From: Siphonodentalium dalli | Taxonomy: Eukaryota > Mollusca > Scaphopoda > Gadilida > Siphonodentaliidae | Direction: 5' to 3' | DNA length: 64,000 nucleotides | Assembly: GCA_032622095.1 (NCBI GenBank) | Contig: CP136066.1 | Span: forward strand, 154,715,152-154,779,151 | Part shown: positions 23,101 through 32,100 of the stretch, one piece after another | How the letters are laid out: every line of letters begins with the position of its first letter | Position numbering within the stretch: position 1 is the first letter of the stretch | Translations under genes and position numbers: made by a program | Notes under the pieces: model-generated | What the model saw: the letters and a program-made list of their open reading frames with translations, nothing else | What the model was told of the DNA's origin: nothing | Databases searched by the model: none

Positions 23101-26100
23101 TGAAACTGATAAGTTAGTATTCAGGTGCTATGCCAACTGGAGGAATGTAGCATTCTACTAACATCACCGAAAATCTCAAGCAAATCGACCAAACCACTCC
23201 ATAGAAAACATTGTCTGAACTACGCTATATTGTAAATATTTACTACTCGAATCGGGACGCTTCTATCGGCGATAAACTAACGAAAACGATATCGCCATCG
23301 ACAGTTACTGCATTTAATTAATATATAAAAATGACAGTGTGTGTTGTCAATTTAGATATAATATTTGTAAAAATAACTACTTTGAACATAGGGTCCTGCG
23401 AATATTCGATATTCGATTCGAGATTCGAAAGTCAAATTCGATTCGAAATTTCCAACTCGAAATTTCAAATATACACTGACAAAAAAGTAAGCTGTTTACG
23501 GAAAAGTACACACGTCGATCTTCGCTGTTTCTGTGCCATATAATTCCCAAAAATTATGAATATATGCACCTTATAATTCTTATTGTACATCGCGAATGTT
23601 CGCATGCTATTAAATATAAGTATAGCCAGTAATTAGCCACTATAGGACGACTAAATACATCTGAATTCTAGCTTTGAACATGGTAGCCAAAAGCTCAGAG
23701 ATCGCCGATGGACCGACGACACGCGTAAATTATAATAGCGATGAGATGCTTAAAAGCATTGTCCAGATTGGTCATTACTCGAGTTACCATGGATATCTCG
23801 ATCCAGTTTTGTGGTGTAATTCTACTTTTTCAAATTGTACAACAAAAACAGTTTATTCAGATCGCCGCACGCGACTTTTCCCGTTTTGTCTAAAACCGTG
23901 CACACGAGGTACCAATGGAGTAGATCGCTAACCCCTTTTCTAGTGATTCGTCTTTCGAACGAAGTATGAATGCAAATGGATATTGGCCAGATAATTTTAT
24001 GCATGGTATGTTGATATATGTTACGACCAAATGAAGTTACTTAATAAGTGTATTTAACAATAAAATAAATGTAACCTTCCCATCCTCCGCATTCGTCGTG
24101 GTCGACATTCGTTCTGTAATATCGCCAAGAATGTAAACAACACGTGCTCCCGGCGTCGAAGAGTGCTTGTGGCGGTGTTTTCTTTTGAAGTTGACTTTCA
24201 GTTTCGGAGCTTTCCTTGAAACTTGACAGTTTATCGTCCGTTATTCATGTTTATTTTAAACATGATACAAGCTACATGAAGTGCAGAAACTTACACGTGT
24301 GATGAATGCAACGTGGTATATAAATCGCAAGCGTCTGGGACAACAAGACATCTAATCATCCAGCACTACATAAACAGGCTACCCTGTGACTGTTGTTGCA
24401 TCTTCAAGTTTATAAAAACGGGTGTTTCCGAGTGCCTATTTGCAATTGTGCATGTACATGCAAACTCTACAAATTGCGTGTGATTTCAATTCCGATAATC
24501 CGTTTAGTGGTTATATATCTAATCGTCGTTACGACCGCATGGACGTTTTAATATGTTTTTTTTTCTCTCAACAATTCTCAATTGAAGTTAATAGTATCGG
24601 GAACGACGGTTGATCGCCACACAAGTTATGATGGAATTTCATGGAAGTTCATAGAACGTTTCTCAAATCGTCTAATCATTGACATTAAATGCCTAATTGA
24701 GAATGCAACACACAGGTATGATTCGATTCGATATTCGATTCGATTACGTAGACTCGATTCGATATTCGATTCGATCAAAATCTCCAATTCGCAGGACCCT
24801 ATTTGAACAAGATTATTCTCCATTTCTATTTGATCACCCAACCGGAGTGTTTCACATCACTTTAATGCATAGCACGTGCTCTGCCGAGTTATCATATCAG
24901 TGGCTTACAGCTGAGATTAGCTTTACTTCATGCAATTTTGCACAGTTACTGTCACATCGTGTGCAGTTTGCAGAAACAATGGGCTCATTGGCAATTTGGT
25001 GACTAAATTGACCCTCTGGGGACCTCATTCTGCAAATGTAATAAAAAGCCTCCCTCATAAAATTTATCCAATACAATTGTCTGAATACAGACATATTTTT
25101 AATGACCATGGGTGTGGTATTATCTTTTTCGTAATCTAGTTACATGTATTCATTATCAACCAGAGTAATATAAATTTTTGGTACACCAGATGTTCTGATG
25201 GTCGTTTTTCCATGCCATACTTCCTTAGCACAGTGTAGCACTGTCTGAGCTGTGTATTAAAATTTCTTGTTGTATGCATTTCAGAAACTGCTGTGGCTTT
25301 TATATGACATGGGTTACATAGAAAAGTGAGTAGATCAGCTGATATAATTATTTCATGTGTACTCCTTAACACTTTCATGACTGGAGCTTCCTGATTTGTT
25401 TGCAAAAAACCCTGTGCCAATGCATTCTCTTATATATGCAAGTCTCCCATAATGAGACTGGCATATATAAGAGAATATATTGGCCTAACAATATTAACTT
25501 TGTCCTTGTAAGCCAGTGCATTCTCTTATACATGTGAAGCTCCCTATGGGAGACTCGCATATGATAGAGAATGCACTGGTACAGTATATTAATGCTGCAC
25601 CAGTCCAGCTCTCATCATGAAAGGGTTAAAGGGTCTTGGCAGTTTGAAGCCTCAGTAATGCTCACCTTTTTAACATCTAAGCGTGTTACATCGGTAACAC
25701 ACTTAGATGTTAAAAATCAAAATATGTCCATATATACTAATATGTACTAGAAACAAAATAAATTCAGCGCTATATCGTCATATTTGTTCCGAAATCTTCA
25801 ACGTAGCTATGTTCTCAGATACTTCTTAGGCCTAAAAAAAATAATACCTTTGTTTCCCCTAACCCGCCCGCACCTATTAAAACCTCCCGCACCAAAAAAT
25901 ATATATATATTTTTTTTTTTCGAAAATAAAAGAAAATAGCTGCCGACGCTGTTTGTCTCAGTTCATCGCTTTATAATAGGTCCCGTTTCTAATGACTCGA
26001 CGTCGGGACGCATTTCGTAAAATGGCGGCGCCCACGGAAAATAAAAAATACATCGTTTTCGTTTAAATCTTCTAGTGATGAGCCGATAATCGGGAACGAC

Positions 26101-29100
26101 AATCGGAATCTGCCGATTGTGGCCCATCGGATGACATTCGGTACTCGGGTTTCAACATCGGCATTTCCGATTGTCTAAATAGAAATCAGGTGCTTGTTTT
26201 TCTTCAATAAACTGTTTTAAATATGACGATGTTTTGTTGAATAAATGACCAGTAAACATGGGGAAAGTGATTTACCAAACACAAACTTGATATACAGCCA
26301 TCTCCTCTTCAATACACCGGCCGTACCTGGGTCTATGTTTGAACAATATATTACAGTGGGGATCGCAGGGAAGCACGTGACACTTTGTGTTAGAGCCAGG
26401 CTACGATGATGACGCCGTGATTGCGCGTAAAAATAAATTATATGATGATGTACACAAATTACATCTCATGGGACTCATGTACACCGATACGTAACTTTAT
26501 TGTTCGTCAACATGTAGACATTTTGATTTATGTATGTCAGACTATCAAAAATCAAAATGTATGCATACGCAGCACAACAAATCTATCTATATAGTACACA
26601 CAGCGTAAAACAGATATAAACTGTAGAAACCGAAAGTGCATGTCACGTGACATTTAATTGCGCAGCTGACTGCACTGTTTGTTCAATTAAATTGAGCATA
26701 TTATAACATGTGTATCAGTTGTTACGATGCAGGAATAAAAACTGTACAAGCATTAATAGTCAGATATTAAAGAAATTTATGTATTAATTTTACTATCTGT
26801 AATTAATCTTTTCAAAGTCTTTCACCCAACATAACTTTCCATTAATGATTAACTTTAAATAGTCGAAGACAATGTCATTCCATCCAGTCAGCCTCGTGTG
26901 AGTGTGACGTCACCAGGTCATGTATAGGTCACCACCAATGATTATTTTGATGACCATGCCGAAATCGACAATCAAATCGTGTCTGCGAAATTGACATGAA
27001 CATGGTGTAACTTGCAACTAGTTCAGTCGGCTCATTTCCTTTGATGTGATGTCTTTGAATTGGGGTCAAAGAAAAATGCCGTTTGATGAATTGTTATCAA
27101 AAACGGGCCGTGGATATGTCGTCATGCACGTGGCTACATCAAACTTTCAAACTATTTGTTGTGGCCTAGAATACATGGGTAAGTTAATGCATTGCATCGT
27201 CGATACAATACATTACAATAAATACACCGAGGCCCCCGTACCACAGCCTCTGCAGGACATGTGCCTGTATTCTATCACAAGTCCGCCCATACCTACCTAT
27301 ATACTTACCCAAACGTATACGTATGTATATATACTGTGTACTGGCATATTACTACGGTTGTTGCTTGCTTCTAATTCTAAGTATTATATAACACATATAA
27401 CATATTCTGGTATAATTATTACAATAATCGGAATCGGCACCTGAATCGGCCCATTGTGATCTCAAATAATCGGCGCATAGCTCTATTTGACAATCGGCTC
27501 ATCACTACAATCTGTTCAAAACAGGAATATTCACCTATGTCATGGCGTCACAAACCATGGTTAGCAGAAGTGTGTTAGGGCTAAAGTTTCTAAAATGTTC
27601 ACTCATGGACGCGGTAAACAAATTTACCGTAGTTTCACATGCTAAGAAGTTTTTACACGTGTTTCAAGAACACCATACGGGTTTTACGGACAACGTTGTC
27701 GTTAAATGCAGTAGTTTGGACTAGGGCTGGGCGATATTGGCCCCAAAAAATATCGCGATATTATGGTGACAACATCGCGATACACGATATTATCGAGATA
27801 TTATTTTGGTATATTACAATTGGTAAGTACAATGTACAATATATGCAATATTTCATGAATAAAGTTTGCACAATACATCCCTACGTTTTATTTACAATTT
27901 GTGGGTCATGAGAGGTCGAGTAAATGTGTATTGAACAATTATCAGTAACATCACAGTATACATGTATATAATGACCACTCGTCTGCAACAATTGACAGTT
28001 TGTCGACGGAGAAATAATAACTTTGAAACAAAGGGATATAATCATATAACACGGCCCACGTGCGTTTTCGCATACATTTTTTAGAGTTATATCCCTTTGC
28101 CCATAGCGCTCAACACCATGCACACACATTAAGCACCGCATTCGGTTTCAAATTTCCATTTTATTAATTCGTGAGGAATTGGTTGTTTGTGAGACTATTT
28201 ATCAGTGGTAATTGGTAGTTGGTAGCACCGTGGGACTTCAATGTCCATACATGTATACGGCAGCCCTGGAAATTAGCGTCGACAATGCCACAATGGGCAG
28301 TGCCGAGGCAAAAGCCGACGTGAAATGAATTTGCGTCGGCATTTTTTTAGCTGAGGAAAATAAATATAGACAATCATGTTCAATTAGTTTGTGAATTTGA
28401 CATTTGTTGAAGCGATAGCAATGCCATGATCCGTACGGCACTGTCCACAAAATCATTTTACTCGCAATTTGCACACATTGAGACGATCAAATCTGACATC
28501 GTAATCCGTCTCCAAGCAACCGGTTACGGTTGATAGAGCAAGCTGCACCAACTTGAAAGGAGGTCATTGTGCCAGTCGCATGCGCGCGACATACCAATCT
28601 CACAGTGTAGCCAACTGATGCTACTATATAGTATCTCTTTGATGTTTCTGACGAAGCATATCCAACTTGACAGGCACGTGCTCCGATGTTTTAAAACGTT
28701 TTCGACTGCGTATTTCCGGGAAGTTTGGGACTATTATACTTACTCTAACTTCGCTGTTTGTTGGGACCATATGATGGGTTTCAACCTACATGGAGAATAA
28801 TACAACTTGGGACGGTATTACGATATTTTTATTTCAGACGATATTATTGACGATATCAAAATTAAAACCGGGTATACCCGATATATCGTCATACCGCCCA
28901 GCACTAGTTTGGACTTGGATTCAAAGGAAACGTTTAACGTTGAAAATGAGTGTTTTGTTGGCGATATTTTAAACACGTTTAAAGTGAAAATGGTAGCATA
29001 TGTTGGTATAGGATATTTTTGATTGAATTGGTATTGAATATTTACTTTTTATTGTACTTTGTGATTTTAAATACAAATAAATACTATGCTATTCTATTTT

Positions 29101-32100
29101 ATGCCTTGTGTCTTGCTGATCTCCTTCCAATATCATAATGAAGCTTCCAGCATTCAAATCACACCTGACATGTATACATACATTGGAAAGTGAGAACTTT
29201 TGGGAGATTTCAACACAAAAAAAAAAAAATCCCGCTCGCCCACACCTATATTTTTCAGCTCCGTAGGGGAAACAAAGGTATTTTTTTTTAGGCCTTATCA
29301 AATTATGAATCCATATATGTTTAAATGTATTCAGGTATTCACGACTCCAAATATATATTTATATAATATATCTTGTGTTAATTTAAGGTACCCAATGGCA
29401 CTTGGAAATCTAGGAGACTGTGAGGAGATAGCAGCAACAATTGGTCGTCCTTCTCCAATCAAGCTCTTTGAGCATGCCATTGAGTCAGCAAAGAAATACT
29501 ACAGCAACCATCATGTCTACCCTTACACTTATCTGGGTGGCTATCTTAACAGAAAGGGGCTATACAAAGGAGCACTCAGGGCATGGGCCGATTCAGCTTC
29601 AGTCATCAAAACGTGAGTTCCAACACCAATGTCAACAGAATATAGCTAGCGATATACAGGGAGCAGAGCCTGCAAATAGTGTGTCTGTCATTTGCAGAAT
29701 GAGGTCCCCAGAGGGTGAATTTAGTGATGCTAGCCTGCTGTGTGGGCCAGCATCACCAAATTCACACTCTTTGAACCTCATTCTGCTTATACCCCAACTG
29801 CTATGGTAGACCTAGGATCGGATTGACCTGTTTAAGTTGGTGATGTTCACCATTAGTCACATCGATTATGCATTTTATCTTCTGCAAATTAGGGGATATA
29901 GAAACTTCCCAGAAAGGAAAGTGTGACTAAAATCAATGTGCTAATTTGAGACTAAATACTTCTCAGAAGATGAGGCCTAAGCAGAATGAGGTCCCCAGAG
30001 GGTGAATTTGGTGATGCTAGCCTGCTGTGTGGGATAGCATCACTAAATTCACCCTCTGGGGAACTCATTCCGCAAATGACAGACATGCTATTTGCAGGCT
30101 TGGAAGCAGCCTAAAGCTGATTTTCAGCGAAATCACTTCTTCCTGCCACAACAATAAAGTGAAATTGTCATAGTCAAGGGTGAAGTAAATGTTAGAAAAT
30201 TTAAGTTGCTATAAATGAAAATAGGAAAAATGTTAATTATTATACAAATTTAAATGTTTGAAATATGAAGTCTTTGCATTCACATCACTTCTCTGGTAGC
30301 TATATTAAAGTTCTACAAAATTGTGAGAACATATCTGCATTAGTAGTGTTCTGCCAAAGCCAAGCACATAGCATGAAATTTTGGAGGAATTTTGCCGATT
30401 TTCGTCAGTCAATTGGGAATTTTCACGGCGACTTCCACTGCAAAATTATGGGAAATCAGGTCTCAAAATATAGTGCTGGATACTTTCAGAATGAGATCCC
30501 CAGCGGGCTAGCTTCACTAAATTCACCATCTTGGGGGCCTCATTCTGCATGGCCTCCTTTGATATAGGGGAACTAGACACAGATTTAAGTATCCAGAAGG
30601 TGAAGATGGTGATGTCCACCCGTTGACACCTCAATTATGCATTGTGTCGTCTCTGCCAATTTGGGGATATAGAGAAACTAACCTAAAAAAGAATATTTCT
30701 GAAGAAGTTTAAGAAACTTTTTAATTAGATAATAAAAATACTGTGTGTGGCAGCCGCCTCGTCAGTCTGTAAGATGGTCCATGAGCTATAATGGTGGCTT
30801 ATTGTAGTGTTTCAAAATATAATATTCCAATATCGAATAATTAGATCTTCTTGACCCTTTCTATACTAGATAGATTCTCCCATTCAGTTATAAAATTATA
30901 TATTGGAACAGTTTATTATTAATTTGGAGGCATGTTAAGGTAATAAAAGCAGACAACAGGCAGACGAAAAGATAATACATGTGTAACAGAATTCGTATTA
31001 CTTTGGTGCAAAATGTTTAGGCAATAAGTTCAACAAACAGTTTGTTGAACTTATTATCTGAACACCTCCTTTGGGAACTACTCAATGAGTATTTAGTATA
31101 GAAATGGTTAAAAGGACTCAAGGCCTTTGCAGTGGGTAAATGTGAAAAGTACCAGTAGTGATGTTCCGATAATGAAAAAACCTCGTTGACCGATTACGAT
31201 TATCTCGAATCCGATCTATATGTTGAATGTTTGATCCCATATACACTCAAAGAACTCGCAGCAGTGTTATGGTACACATTAAAAGCCAAATATACCTATA
31301 AAAGAAAGATATACATGCTGTTGCGAAACTGTTTCCGGTGGCTCTTGGGTTTTTTGACAAAGAGCCCACAGGCGCCAACAGGTGCCAGATTGCATTGTGA
31401 CTCCTGAGTAACATGTGATACTCTTGGTATGAAAAGTCTTATGATTTATAACTACTTGCAAGTTGCAACATTGTGCTGAATGAACATGATTATTAACTAA
31501 CTTTAGATTGATTGATAATAATTTATTTCATTTATTGTCCTAGTTTCCAATCGCCAAATTGTCCTCATTTGCATATTATGCAATTTCCCCATCACATTGG
31601 TCGTTATTGAAGTTAGTTCTGATTGTGACTGAAGATAGTTCTGATTGTGATTGTACTAATTAATTGCACTAATGTATTTACTAAAGTCTTGAAACGTCAA
31701 GTGACATCTCATATGGCATGCACTCGATACAAATTATATAATGAGGTCAGCTGTTTAACCCTTCCATGACTGGAGCTTCCTGAAATGTTTCAAGAACCCT
31801 GTGCCAATGTATTCTCTTATAAATGTGAGTCTCCCATGGGGAGCCTTGCATATATAAGAGAATGCACTGGCACATGATCTTTAATGCTACACCAGTGCAT
31901 CTCCCTTCATGAATTGGTTAAAAGCTAGAAGCTAGACATTTTAGAAGTTTTTGGCAGTTCAACTGCAAGGTCCGATTATTATCCGTTTGGCTATGAATGT
32001 CATGTATTCACTATGTGTTGTGTAAGAGATCATTTTGGATGGAGCACTGACCATATTTTTGTTCATTCCAGTTATAACTACACTCGAGAAGATGAGGAAA

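Larger units (their letters stand above)
22160..25284 (+). other. MEN1 intron 3
   Basis: GTAATT...TTTCAG, 3125 bp. It holds a foldback MITE (22176-22308), MITE fragments (22326-22558), and a 1413-bp hAT element (23389-24801). A partial MITE end is at about 25003-25040. Confidence 0.9.
25829..29294. mobile_element. GGCC-ended DNA element interrupted by two hAT insertions
   Basis: The left end GGCCTAAAAAAAATAATACC and TTTGTTTCCCCTA are mirrored on the right by TAGGGGAAACAAAGGTAT and TTTTTAGGCC, with TTA on both flanks (25826-25828, 29295-29297). Removing 26073-27507 and 27722-28914 leaves an element of roughly 0.85 kb. Superfamily uncertain; a 3-bp TTA duplication would fit Harbinger-like elements. 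Confidence 0.7.
25326..29387 (+). other. MEN1 intron 4
   Basis: GTGAGT...TTTAAG, 4062 bp. Most of it is a TTAA MITE (25370-25626) and a GGCC-ended element (25829-29294) that has been split by two hAT insertions. Confidence 0.9.
29613..32071 (+). other. MEN1 intron 5
   Basis: GTGAGT...TTCCAG, 2459 bp. It holds MITE copies at about 29666-30102, 30484-30675, 30853-31112 and 31759-31917. No extra exon is evident. Confidence 0.9.

Noticed and set aside
27046-27444. Frame beginning [19 protein letters not shown] with a GTAAGT after ATGG
   Set aside because: It lies inside a hAT-like element, resembles no transposase and no downstream exon could be identified.
32013-32071. Upstream extension of the last MEN1 exon to an in-frame ATG
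   Set aside because: Menin similarity starts exactly at the CAG acceptor (32071); the extension contains the acceptor itself and is intronic.
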